DNA of 64,000 bases, taken from the NCBI RefSeq assembly GCF_032484785.1, contig NZ_JAUETR010000001.1:310001-374000 (forward strand), given 5' to 3'. The notes below the pieces were generated by a model. That model saw only the letters and a list, made by a program, of their open reading frames with translations, searched no databases and was not told the origin of the DNA. A program made the translations under genes and the position numbers. Origin of the DNA: Bradyrhizobium sp. SZCCHNS1050. Its GTDB lineage: Bacteria > Pseudomonadota > Alphaproteobacteria > Rhizobiales > Xanthobacteraceae. Shown one piece after another: positions 36,608 through 44,355 of the stretch; the first letter of the stretch is position 1, and each line of letters begins with the position of its first letter.

Positions 36608-36962
36608 GGCTCTTCTCCTTGCGCTTCGGCGGACAGCACGGCGTGAGACTTGCGATGACGGGCGCGCAGACCTCCGGCCGGCCGCCGCAGCAGTCCTGCA
36701 GCAGGAACAGCGCGACCTTCTGAAACTGCGTGAGATCGGCCCGGTAGACGATCGAGCGGCTGTGCCTGATCGAACTGACGAGGCCGGCGCGCGCCAGCAC
36801 GGACAGATGCGCCGACAGCGTGTTCTGCGGCACCTCCAGCAGACGTGCGAGCTCGCCGGCCGGCAGACCGTCGGGCTCGTGCTGCACCAGGGTGCGAAAG
36901 GCCTGCAGACGCGTCGGCTGCGCCAGCGCCGCCAAGGCCAGAGCGGCTTGCTCGTTTTCCAT
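36600..36962 (-). CDS. arsR: ArsR-family arsenic-responsive repressor (first copy)
   Basis: The 120-residue repressor has a winged-helix domain ('LAQPTRLQAFRTLV', 'VPQNTLSAHLSVLARAGLV'). A C-terminal As(III) site has a CC-x6-C pattern: C91, C92 and C99 in LLQDCCGGRPEVCAP. ATG 36962 is the start of similarity; an in-frame extension to 37058 is not family-like. It is first in the arsR-arsC-acr3 operon. An AT-rich candidate operator lies just upstream. The C-terminal cysteines place it with the atypical ArsR group rather than the E. coli-type CxC in the recognition helix. Confidence 0.93.
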   Translation of the reverse strand: MENEQAALALAALAQPTRLQAFRTLVQHEPDGLPAGELARLLEVPQNTLSAHLSVLARAGLVSSIRHSRSIVYRADLTQFQKVALFLLQDCCGGRPEVCAPVIASLTPCCPPKRKEKSRV

Positions 36963-36987
36963 ATATCCAGAACTATCGATATGATGA
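36963..36987. promoter_or_regulatory. AT-rich ArsR operator candidate
   Basis: The sequence between the arsR start and the Crp-type gene reads tatccagaactatcgatatg, an imperfect inverted repeat around atat...atat. ArsR proteins bind such elements next to their start codon. This is inference from position. Confidence 0.4.
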
Positions 36988-37054
36988 TCCGGCGTCAAGG
37001 CTGACGAGTTCGAATGGTCGGTGTCGACGAACGGGAGACGAGGCGCCCGAAGGC

Positions 37055-37705
37055 TCACCGCAAGCGCAGGCGGGTGCCGTCGACGGTGAGCTCGCCGTCC
37101 CGTTCCATGCGTGCCAGCGCACGATAGAGCGCCTCATGGGTGACGCCGAGCTCGGCGGCCCAGTCTTTCTTCGACCGGCCGAGCTCGACCTCGCCGCCCT
37201 CCCCCTCGGTCTCGATGAAATGCACGATCCGCTCGCGCGCCGTCTTCAGGCTGAGCCGCTCCGACTGCGCCCGGACCTTGCGCAACTCGCGGGCGAGGTG
37301 ATCGCACCATCGGTCCCCGATCTCGGGACGACGCAACGCTTCGGCGAAGGCCTTGCGGTCGATCGCGAGCAGCGCTGAGTCCTGTGTCGCGACGGCGTCG
37401 CAATGATACGTTGACTGATCGAGGCTGGCCTCGGCGAGAAAGCCCCGGCGGGCCCGCTGCAGGACGATGTCGTCGCCGGCGCGCGAGCGGCGCACCAGCC
37501 TCACCTCGCCGGTCAGCACGAAGAACATCGCCCGCGGCCGATCCCCCCGGCAGAACACCGTGCCCTGGCGCGGCACCTGGATGCGCCGGGTCTGCAACCG
37601 CGCGGCCGCGGGCAGCGCGGCGAGCAACGGCGACAGCCGCGCAAGAGCGCGCCAGTCGAGCGGCGGGCGCGTGCCCTCGGGCGGGAGATGGAAGCTCCTC
37701 GGCAT
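37055..37705 (-). CDS. Crp/Fnr-family transcriptional regulator
   Basis: The 216-residue protein has a cyclic-nucleotide-binding-like beta-roll (about 35-130, 'GTVFCRGDRPRAMFFVLTGEV') and a C-terminal HTH ('KKDWAAELGVTHEALYRALARMERDGEL'-type sequence). It lacks the N-terminal four-cysteine cluster of true Fnr, so the signal is unknown. Its ATG overlaps the perfect palindrome at 37703-37722, a likely binding site for itself. It lies between the two ars arms and is divergent from the cytochrome c556-like gene. A role in redox or arsenic response is only suggested by position. Confidence 0.9.
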   Translation of the reverse strand: MPRSFHLPPEGTRPPLDWRALARLSPLLAALPAAARLQTRRIQVPRQGTVFCRGDRPRAMFFVLTGEVRLVRRSRAGDDIVLQRARRGFLAEASLDQSTYHCDAVATQDSALLAIDRKAFAEALRRPEIGDRWCDHLARELRKVRAQSERLSLKTARERIVHFIETEGEGGEVELGRSKKDWAAELGVTHEALYRALARMERDGELTVDGTRLRLR

Positions 37706-37722
37706 ATGATCAGGATCATATG
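37703..37722. promoter_or_regulatory. Crp/Fnr-type palindrome
   Basis: The sequence catatgatc-ag-gatcatatg has perfect 9-bp arms. It contains TGAT-N4-ATCA, the core of Crp/Fnr boxes. It covers the start codon of the Crp/Fnr gene and lies 60 bp upstream of the cytochrome gene. Confidence 0.75.
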
Positions 37723-37782
37723 CGCCGCCCGGCTGCGCGGTCTAGGGAAGACGCCACCGCGTTCGCTGAAATGGAGGTTCTC

Positions 37783-38262
37783 ATGCGCCTGCGTCTCGCC
37801 GTCATCACGCTGGCCCTTGTTGCGTCCGCCGGCATCGCCGCGGCGCAGCACCACGGCCATCACGACCACGGCAGCCATGGGGCGCTTCCGCCGGACCAGC
37901 GCGAGCGGGTGGCGTTTCCGCCCGATCTCGCCGAGCACACCCTCGCCAACATGCGCGACCATCTGCTGGCGCTGCAGCAGATCAACGACGCGCTTGCGGC
38001 GGGCGAGCCGGACAAAGCCGGCCAGATCGCCGAGCAACGCCTGGGCATGAGCTCGCTGCGTCTGCACGGCGCCGCTGAGGTCGCCGGGTTCATGCCCCAG
38101 GGCATGCAGGAGGCCGGAACGACGATGCACAGGGCGGCGAGCCGCTTCGCCATCGAAGCGCAGAATGCGGGCGTAACCGGAGACCTCAAGCCGGCGCTGA
38201 AGGCGCTCGGCGAGACGATGGCCGCCTGCGTCGGCTGCCATGCCGGCTACCGGCTGCGATAG
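37783..38262 (+). CDS. cytochrome c556 / c'-like periplasmic protein
   Basis: The 159-residue protein has a signal peptide (VITLALVASAGIAAA), a His-rich segment (QHHGHHDHGSHG) that may bind metal, and a helical body. A single C-terminal haem site, 'CVGCHAGYRLR' (CxxCH), is typical of the four-helix cytochrome c556/c' group. ATG 37783 has GGAGG 5 bp upstream. It is divergent from the Crp/Fnr gene with the shared palindrome. The fold and gene neighbourhood suggest a periplasmic electron carrier or gas/metal sensor; a link to arsenic is untested. Confidence 0.85.
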   Translation: MRLRLAVITLALVASAGIAAAQHHGHHDHGSHGALPPDQRERVAFPPDLAEHTLANMRDHLLALQQINDALAAGEPDKAGQIAEQRLGMSSLRLHGAAEVAGFMPQGMQEAGTTMHRAASRFAIEAQNAGVTGDLKPALKALGETMAACVGCHAGYRLR

Positions 38263-38300
38263 CGCGCCGGACAACCGACCACGCGCGGCGCGCGCTCATG

Positions 38301-38326
38301 GATATTTCCAATATTCTAGAAATATC
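38301..38326. promoter_or_regulatory. operator before second arsR
   Basis: An inverted repeat gatatttc-N10-gaaatatc contains attctagaaatat. It lies 40 bp upstream of arsR copy 2 and matches a site before arsO (38704-38721), as expected for an ArsR autoregulatory operator. Confidence 0.65.
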
Positions 38327-38365
38327 GTTTGACTCCGGCGGGCCGCATGCCGCATCCTCCACACC

Positions 38366-38683
38366 ATGAAGCTCGATGACGCCGCTGCCCGCCTGGAAGC
38401 CCTCGGCAACACCACGCGCCTGAAGATCTACCGCGCGCTGGTGCGCGCCGGGCATGCCGGGATGCCGGTCGGCCGGCTGCAGGAGCGGCTGAAGGTCCCG
38501 GCCTCCACGCTGTCGCACCACGTCAAGACGCTGGTCGCGGTCGGGCTGATCTCGCAAATGCGCGAGGGCACGACGCTGGTCTGCCATGCCGAATACGACG
38601 TGATGCGCTCCCTGCTCGGCTTTCTGGTTTCCGAATGCTGCGTCGAGGAGCGCGACTGCGGCACCGCGAGGCCGGCGGCTTGA
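38366..38683 (+). CDS. arsR: ArsR-family arsenic-responsive repressor (second copy)
   Basis: The 105-residue repressor has the winged helix ('LGNTTRLKIYRALVRAG', 'VPASTLSHHVKTLVAVGLI') and C91, C92, C98 in 'SECCVEERDCG', i.e. CC-x5-C. This spacing matches the As(III) site of the Acidithiobacillus ferrooxidans ArsR (C95, C96, C102). It heads the plus-strand arm ahead of arsO and the MFS gene, with an operator before itself and a related one before arsO. Only moderate similarity to arsR copy 1 suggests independent origin. Confidence 0.92.
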   Translation: MKLDDAAARLEALGNTTRLKIYRALVRAGHAGMPVGRLQERLKVPASTLSHHVKTLVAVGLISQMREGTTLVCHAEYDVMRSLLGFLVSECCVEERDCGTARPAA

Positions 38684-38703
38684 TGATTTCGCCCTTTAAT
38701 TCG

Positions 38704-38721
38704 ATACTTCTAGAAATATAG
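38704..38721. promoter_or_regulatory. operator before arsO
   Basis: The sequence atacttctagaaatat repeats the core of the site before arsR (attctagaaatat). It lies 11 bp before the arsO ATG, so the second ArsR probably also represses arsO directly. Confidence 0.6.
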
Positions 38722-38731
38722 TAGGAAGTAC

Positions 38732-40096
38732 ATGACGGACGCCAAGACGGTCGCAATCATCGGCGCCGGCCCGGTCGGGCTGGCGGCAGCAGCCCATGCG
38801 CTGGCGCGCGGCCTGACCCCGGTCGTGCTGGAAGCGGGTCCGGAAGCCGCGCATGCGGTGCGGCAATGGCAGCACGTCCAGTTGTTCTCGCCTTGGAAGT
38901 ACAACATCGATAGCGCGGCGGCGCGGCTGCTCGCTGCGATGGGATGGAATTCGCCCGAGCCCGAGGCCTACCCGACCGGGCGCGAGCTGATCGAAACCTA
39001 TCTCGCGCCGCTGGCGACGCGCACTGCGCTGCGCGACGTCGTCAGGACCTCGCATCGCGTCACCGCGATCAGCCGGGCCGGCTTCGACAAGGCGAAGTCG
39101 AAGGGACGCGCCGATGCGCCGTTCGAGATCCGCATCCACAACGGCAAGGGCGAGGCGGCGCTGCAGGCCGACGCCGTCATCGATGTCTCCGGTGCCTGGT
39201 TCTCGCCCAACCCTGCCGGCCATAGCGGACTGCCCGCGCTCGGCGAAGCCGCGCATGCGGCGCGCATCGCCTACGCGATGCCGGACGTCCGCGGCGCGCA
39301 GCGCAGCCGTTATGCGGGCAGGACGGTCGCGGTGCTCGGCGCCGGCCACTCGGCGATCGGCACCCTGATCGACCTGGCCGCATTGGCCGAGGTCGCGCCG
39401 GGCACGCAGGCGATCTGGCTGTTGCGCGGCGACGATCCCGCGAAGGCGTTCGGCGGCGGCAGCGCCGACCAGCTCGCCGCGCGCGGCGAACTCGGCCTGG
39501 CCTTCGCCGCGCTGGTACGTTCGGGCCGCATCCGGCTCGAGCCCGGCTTCGGCGTCACGGGGATCACCGATGAGGACGGCCGGTTGCGGATCGCCGCGGA
39601 CGGCGACCGCCGCATCATCGCCGACGAGCTGATCGTCGCCACCGGCTTCCGCCCCGATCTGTCGCTGCTCGCGGAGCTGCGCCTGCGGCTCGATCCCGCG
39701 ATCGAGGCTCCTGTTGCGCTCGCGCCATTGATCGATCCGAACGAGCATTCCTGCGGCACGGTGCGGCCGCATGGCGCGCGCGAGCTGGCGCAGGCCGATG
39801 AGCCCGGGCTCTATCTCGCCGGCATGAAGAGCTACGGCCGCGCGCCGAACTTCCTGATGATGACGGGCTATGAGCAGGTCCGTTCGATCACCGCCGACAT
39901 CGCCGGGGACAAGGCCGCCGCGCATCGTGTCGAGTTGAAACTGCCGGAGACCGGCGTCTGCACCCGCGGCGGAGTGGAGAGCATTGCAGCCCTGCCCGGC
40001 TGCTGTGGCGGACCGGCGCCATCGGGCGTAGACAGTTGCTGTGCCGATGACGCCAAAGCCAAGCTGGCTGGCCGCAGCGGCCGCGGCTGCTCATGA
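38732..40096 (+). CDS. arsO: ArsO-type FAD/NADPH monooxygenase-like flavoprotein
   Basis: The 454-residue protein has an N-terminal FAD fold (IIGAGPVGLAAAAHALARG), the segment 'WQHVQLFSPWKYNID', a second nucleotide fold (VLGAGHSAIGTL) and 'IVATGFRPDLSLLAEL'. The C-terminal tail is Cys-rich: C410, C424-C425, C436-C437 and C453 (LPGCCGGPAP, DSCCADD). Flavoproteins of this form occur in ars operons as ArsO, whose reaction is not established. The cysteine pairs could bind As(III). It sits between the second arsR and an MFS gene that starts 28 bp later. Family identity is from recollection of such tails in ars clusters. Confidence 0.83.
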   Translation: MTDAKTVAIIGAGPVGLAAAAHALARGLTPVVLEAGPEAAHAVRQWQHVQLFSPWKYNIDSAAARLLAAMGWNSPEPEAYPTGRELIETYLAPLATRTALRDVVRTSHRVTAISRAGFDKAKSKGRADAPFEIRIHNGKGEAALQADAVIDVSGAWFSPNPAGHSGLPALGEAAHAARIAYAMPDVRGAQRSRYAGRTVAVLGAGHSAIGTLIDLAALAEVAPGTQAIWLLRGDDPAKAFGGGSADQLAARGELGLAFAALVRSGRIRLEPGFGVTGITDEDGRLRIAADGDRRIIADELIVATGFRPDLSLLAELRLRLDPAIEAPVALAPLIDPNEHSCGTVRPHGARELAQADEPGLYLAGMKSYGRAPNFLMMTGYEQVRSITADIAGDKAAAHRVELKLPETGVCTRGGVESIAALPGCCGGPAPSGVDSCCADDAKAKLAGRSGRGCS

Positions 40097-40123
40097 CGCC
40101 GAGCCAAGGAGAGGTCGACGGGA

Positions 40124-41311
40124 ATGCAGGCAAGACGGCTGGGCGTGGTCATCGCTCTCGGCACCGCCCAGACGCTGGCCTGGGGATCGAGCTACTATCT
40201 TCCCGCCATCCTCGCCGACCCGATCGCCAGGGATCTCGGCCTGTCCAACAACTGGTTCTTCGCCGCCTTTTCCGCCTCGCTGATCATCTCCGGCCTGTTG
40301 GGTCCGCGCATCGGCCGCCAGATCGACCGCGTCGGCGGCCGCCAGGTGCTGTGCGCCTCCAACATCGTGCTGGCGATCGGACTCGCACTGCTCGGCCTAT
40401 CGCATTCGCTGTGGGTGATGGCGCTGGCGTGGCTGTGGCTCGGCGTCGGCATGGGGCTCGGCCTCTATGACGCCGCGTTCGGCGCGCTCGGGCGCATCTA
40501 TGGCAAGGATGCACGCGGCGCGATCACCGGCATCACCCTGATCGCGGGCTTCGCCTCGACCGTCGGCTGGCCGCTGAGCACATGGGGGCTCGCGACGATC
40601 GGCTGGCGCGAGACCTGCTTCGCCTGGGCGATCGCGCATCTCGTCATCGGCCTGCCGCTCAATTTGTCGCTGCCGCGGGCGACCGTGATGGCGCCCGGCG
40701 ATATCCCGACGGGCAAGCCCAACATCCCGCTCGACCGCCCGATGGTGCTGATCGCGTTCGCGATGGCGGCGGCCTGGACCGTGACCGCGGCGATGGCGGT
40801 GCATCTGCCGCGGCTGATGCAGGCGTTCGGCGCGACGCCTGCACAAGCCTTGTTCGCCGGCATGATGATCGGGCCGGCGCAGGTCGCCGCGCGCGTGTTC
40901 GAGGCCGGCTTCCTCAGCCGCTTCCATCCGCTCGCCTCGGCGCGGCTCGCCTGCATCACCCATCCGATCGGCGCCGTGACGATCGGGCTGTTCGGCGGGG
41001 GCGCCGCGGCGGCGTTCGCGCTGCTGCACGGCTCCGGCAACGGCATCCTGACGATCGCTCGCGGCACCCTGCCGCTCGCCATCTTCGGCCCCGTCAACTA
41101 CGCCTACCGGCTCGGCCTGATCGGGGCGCCGTCGCGGATCTGCCAGGCCTTCGCGCCGCTGCTGTTCGGCCTGCTGATCGATGGGCTCGGCCGCGGCGTG
41201 CTGATCGTGTCGGCGAGCCTCAGCCTGTCGGCGCTCGCCGCCCTGATGCTACTGCCGGCCGAGCGCGCCGAGACGGCGGTGCCGCTCGACACCACCGACA
41301 AGGCGGCTTGA
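40124..41311 (+). CDS. MFS transporter of the ars cluster
   Basis: The 395-residue permease has 12 membrane segments. Its N-terminus 'IALGTAQTLAWGSSYYLPA' and 'GLLGPRIGRQIDRVGGRQV' (loop 2-3 motif) place it in a drug-export-like MFS branch. AAGGAGAGG precedes the ATG. Cotranscription with arsO points to efflux of an arsenic or antimony compound or of an arsenic-containing metabolite; an ArsK-like function is possible but I cannot confirm it. It is the last gene of the cluster; the next gene is a c-di-GMP protein 141 bp downstream. Confidence 0.82.
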   Translation: MQARRLGVVIALGTAQTLAWGSSYYLPAILADPIARDLGLSNNWFFAAFSASLIISGLLGPRIGRQIDRVGGRQVLCASNIVLAIGLALLGLSHSLWVMALAWLWLGVGMGLGLYDAAFGALGRIYGKDARGAITGITLIAGFASTVGWPLSTWGLATIGWRETCFAWAIAHLVIGLPLNLSLPRATVMAPGDIPTGKPNIPLDRPMVLIAFAMAAAWTVTAAMAVHLPRLMQAFGATPAQALFAGMMIGPAQVAARVFEAGFLSRFHPLASARLACITHPIGAVTIGLFGGGAAAAFALLHGSGNGILTIARGTLPLAIFGPVNYAYRLGLIGAPSRICQAFAPLLFGLLIDGLGRGVLIVSASLSLSALAALMLLPAERAETAVPLDTTDKAA

Positions 41312-41452
41312 GCCGGTAGCCCTTTCTTAACCAGCTTTCTGCGCCCACCGCTCACCGTGCCGCTACGGACGGGCATCCATGAGCGCATATACGGAAAGTT
41401 GAAGGTTGGATTGAAGGATACCCGTGGTCATACGGGGGTCATTCACGACACG

Positions 41453-43048
41453 ATGGCATTGCAGCGCAAACACATGCTTCGCGTCGGGGCGGTGGCCGCC
41501 TGCGTCGGGGTCTTCCTGGCCGGCGCCGATTTCGCCGTGACCGCGCTGATCGGCAACCAGACCGCGCGGCAGCTCAGCGAGCTCAGCAAGGTGGCGCTGC
41601 GCCGCTCCGAGGCGGCCATCGACTCGGCCGGATCGATCCTGAACCGCCTGATCGCGAAAGGTCCGATGGACTGCAGCGCCGTCGCGCTGCAGGCGCTGCG
41701 CCTTCACGTCTATCAAGGCACCATCATCAAGGACATCCGCACCGTCGACCGCGACGGCGCGGTCGAGTGCGCGGCCTATTCCGAAACGCTCGAATTCGAC
41801 AATGGCTGGGCGCGGCGCGACGAGATGTTCAAGTCCGCCGACGGCGAGCTGCGGCTGTTCCGCGTCGAGCAGTTCACCGGCGCCGCGTTCGGCGTGATGC
41901 GCGACATCGACGCGCAACGGTCTCTGGCTGCGATCCTGCGCATCGATGGCAACCTGCTGGACGTGATGCCGGTCGGCCTGCGCGCCGAGAGCAACGTCAC
42001 CCTGACCCTGCCCGATGGCGAGCAGGTGGCCGGCTATCATCCCGATGCATCCGCCAAGTCTCCGGCGCAGACCGTCGCGTTCACCACCGTGTCCGACCGC
42101 TATCCGCTGCAGGCCACGATCCATGTGCGGCCGCAGAGCCTGAGCACCCGCGGCGACCTCGCTTATCTCCTGACCATGCTCGCCGCCGGCACGCTGGGCG
42201 GCATGTTCGGCCTGCTGCTGACGAGCTATCTCAGCCGGCCGATGGACCCGGTCGCCGAGCTCGACCGCGCGCTCGCGGCCAACGAGTTCAAGCCCTATGT
42301 GCAGCCGACCTTCCGACTGAAGACCGGCGACATCGTCGGCTGCGAGATCCTGGCACGCTGGGAGAAGCCGGACGGCCGGCTGATCCCGCCGATGAGCTTC
42401 ATCCCGCTCGCCGAGACCACCGGCCGCATCGAGAAGCTGACCTGGCAGCTTCTCAAGACCGCCTTGCGCGAGCTGCAGCCGGAGATGAAGCAGGACAAGC
42501 TGTTCAAGCTGTCCGTCAACATCACCCCGCGCCATCTGCTCGGCGACCGCTTCATCGACGATCTGCGCAAGACGGTCGCGTCGTCATCGGTCTCCACCCG
42601 CCAGGTCGTGCTCGAGGTCACCGAGCGCGAGGAGCTCGCCGATCTCGCCAAGGCGACTGATGTCGTGAAGGAGCTCAGCGAACTCGGCTTCCGCGTCGCG
42701 CTCGACGACGTCGGCATCGGCCATAGTGGCCTGTCCTATATCCAGCGGCTCGGCGCGCGCATCCTGAAGATCGACAAGTTCTTCGTTGACGCGATCACCC
42801 GCGACCAGTCCGCCATCGTGGTGGTGCAGATGCTGGTGGCGCTGGCGCGCGAGCTCGACATGTCCGTGGTCGCCGAGGGCATCGAGCATCAGGAGCAGGT
42901 CGATGCGCTGATCGCCTGCGGCGTCGAGGAAGGCCAGGGCTACCTGGTCGCGCCGCCGCTGTCGCTCGGCCGCTTCAAGCAGTTCCTCGACGTGCGCCGG
43001 GCCTCGGCCGTTCCCGGCCAGGCCGGCGAGCCGGAACTGGCCGCGTGA
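41453..43048 (+). CDS. CSS-motif EAL-domain c-di-GMP phosphodiesterase
   Basis: The 531-residue inner-membrane protein has membrane segment 1 (about 10-32), a periplasmic CSS-motif sensor (about 33-235, with MDCSAVA and VECAAYSE), membrane segment 2 (about 240-262) and a C-terminal EAL domain. Catalytic elements are present but unusual: EIL replaces EAL ('CEILARWEKPDGR'), and the loop is DDVGIGHS instead of DDFGTGYS. 'LKIDKFFVD' and 'VVAEGIEHQEQ' are normal. CSS-EAL proteins respond to periplasmic redox through the cysteines and hydrolyse c-di-GMP. The start is uncertain between 41453 and 41474. Confidence 0.87.
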   Translation: MALQRKHMLRVGAVAACVGVFLAGADFAVTALIGNQTARQLSELSKVALRRSEAAIDSAGSILNRLIAKGPMDCSAVALQALRLHVYQGTIIKDIRTVDRDGAVECAAYSETLEFDNGWARRDEMFKSADGELRLFRVEQFTGAAFGVMRDIDAQRSLAAILRIDGNLLDVMPVGLRAESNVTLTLPDGEQVAGYHPDASAKSPAQTVAFTTVSDRYPLQATIHVRPQSLSTRGDLAYLLTMLAAGTLGGMFGLLLTSYLSRPMDPVAELDRALAANEFKPYVQPTFRLKTGDIVGCEILARWEKPDGRLIPPMSFIPLAETTGRIEKLTWQLLKTALRELQPEMKQDKLFKLSVNITPRHLLGDRFIDDLRKTVASSSVSTRQVVLEVTEREELADLAKATDVVKELSELGFRVALDDVGIGHSGLSYIQRLGARILKIDKFFVDAITRDQSAIVVVQMLVALARELDMSVVAEGIEHQEQVDALIACGVEEGQGYLVAPPLSLGRFKQFLDVRRASAVPGQAGEPELAA

Positions 43049-43078
43049 CGGCGAGCCCGCGCGCGTCGGGCACGCGCC

Positions 43079-43507
43079 TCACTGCCGGGTCATCTGTCCG
43101 CGGATCTCGCCGCCCGGGTTCGCCTGGGTGTGGACGTTGGCGTACCATTTGCCGGCCAGCAGATCGGCCGCCTGCGCATCGGTGATCACGGCGGAGCCCG
43201 TGATCGGCGGCTCCGGGCTCTTGAACGGCAGCACGATGCCGGCATTCTTGCCGGGCTCGCTGGGACCGTGGAAATGCGCGCCGATCGGCGGCCCGCTGAG
43301 GCCGGAGAAGGTAACCTTCCAGCTCAGCGTCTTGGTTGCGGTGTCGAAGCTCGCTTCGGCCGCGCCCGACGCGGCGGATGCGTTCGGCGGCACCTCGTTG
43401 GCGGCCTTGAGCTCGGACTTCAAGACGACGGTTTCGGCGCGAGCCATCGGCGCGGCCGCGACCCAGGCGACGGCGAGCAACGCCAAATGAACGAATGTCC
43501 GTCCCAT
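43079..43507 (-). CDS. CHRD-domain secreted protein
   Basis: The 142-residue protein has a signal peptide (HLALLAVAWVAAAPMARA) and one CHRD domain: 'ELKAANEVPPNASAASG', 'TLSWKVTFSGLSGPPIGAHF', and 'LLAGKWYANVHTQANPGGEI'. CHRD domains are found in chordin and in bacterial secreted proteins of unknown role. It is convergent with the EAL gene and divergent from the TetR gene; no link between them is known. Confidence 0.88.
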   Translation of the reverse strand: MGRTFVHLALLAVAWVAAAPMARAETVVLKSELKAANEVPPNASAASGAAEASFDTATKTLSWKVTFSGLSGPPIGAHFHGPSEPGKNAGIVLPFKSPEPPITGSAVITDAQAADLLAGKWYANVHTQANPGGEIRGQMTRQ

Positions 43508-43684
43508 GGTTTTCCTCCTAATTCCTTATGTGCAGTCTCAGTGTTCGAGACCCCACGGGCAAGCTGATATTCCGTGGAACGCATTAACACCCCAGGCATG
43601 AGCAGCGGCCCCGGCCGCTTTGATTGAACAATCCAGACCCCTGTGCCAAACAGGACGGGAACACAAAGGCCTCGAAAGAAAGCC

Positions 43685-44353
43685 ATGGCGGATCGAATGG
43701 TTGCTTCCAGGACGGCGCGCGGCAAGGTGGGGCGGCCTCCGCTCGAACGTGCCGGCGAGGTCGAAGAGCGCATTCTCGACGCGGCAAAGACGGTGTTCCT
43801 CGCAAACGGCTTCGAAGGCGCGAGCGTCGACGAAATCGCGCAGACCGCGCGCGCCGGCAAGCCGACCATCTACGCGCGATTTCCCAGCAAGGCCGCGCTG
43901 TTCGCGGCCGTCATCGGCCGCCAGGCCGCGCGCAACACGCAGTATGAGAACCTGGTGCCGCAGGGCCGCACCTTCCGCGCCCGGCTGATCAGCCTCGGGC
44001 TCACCTTGATCGAGCGCGCCTTCGTCGAGGACACGATCGGCCTGATGCGCACCGCGATTGCGGAAAGTCCGCGCTTTCCCGAGCTGACGCTCGAGATCCA
44101 GGACACGGCGCGCAAGCGCGCCACCTGCAATGTGAGCCACGCGATCGGCGAGCTCGCGCGCGCCGAAGGTCTCGCCGGCAAGGGCGCGTTCTCGGCCGAC
44201 CGCATCGAGGACAGCGCACGGATCTTCCTCGATCTCGTCGTGTTCGCCGTGCTGATCCGCAGCCTGCTCGGCGAGGACATGCGCGCCCTGAAGAAGGAAG
44301 CCCAGGCGCATGTCGAGAAGCGCGTCGACTTCTTCCTCGCCGCGACGACGTGA
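43685..44353 (+). CDS. TetR-family transcriptional regulator
   Basis: The 222-residue regulator has an N-terminal HTH ('ILDAAKTVFLANGFEGASVDEIAQTARAGKPTIYARFPSKA', quoted here only as its parts ILDAAKTVFLANGF and AGKPTIYARFPSKAAL) and a TetR C-terminal ligand domain with the AefR-like sequence 'MRTAIAESPRFPELTLE'. ATG 43685 is preferred; GTG 43643 and ATG 43697 are alternatives. No obvious efflux gene is adjacent; the divergent CHRD gene is the nearest candidate target. The stop lies 2 bp from the convergent GntR stop. Confidence 0.88.
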   Translation: MADRMVASRTARGKVGRPPLERAGEVEERILDAAKTVFLANGFEGASVDEIAQTARAGKPTIYARFPSKAALFAAVIGRQAARNTQYENLVPQGRTFRARLISLGLTLIERAFVEDTIGLMRTAIAESPRFPELTLEIQDTARKRATCNVSHAIGELARAEGLAGKGAFSADRIEDSARIFLDLVVFAVLIRSLLGEDMRALKKEAQAHVEKRVDFFLAATT

Positions 44354-44355
44354 TC

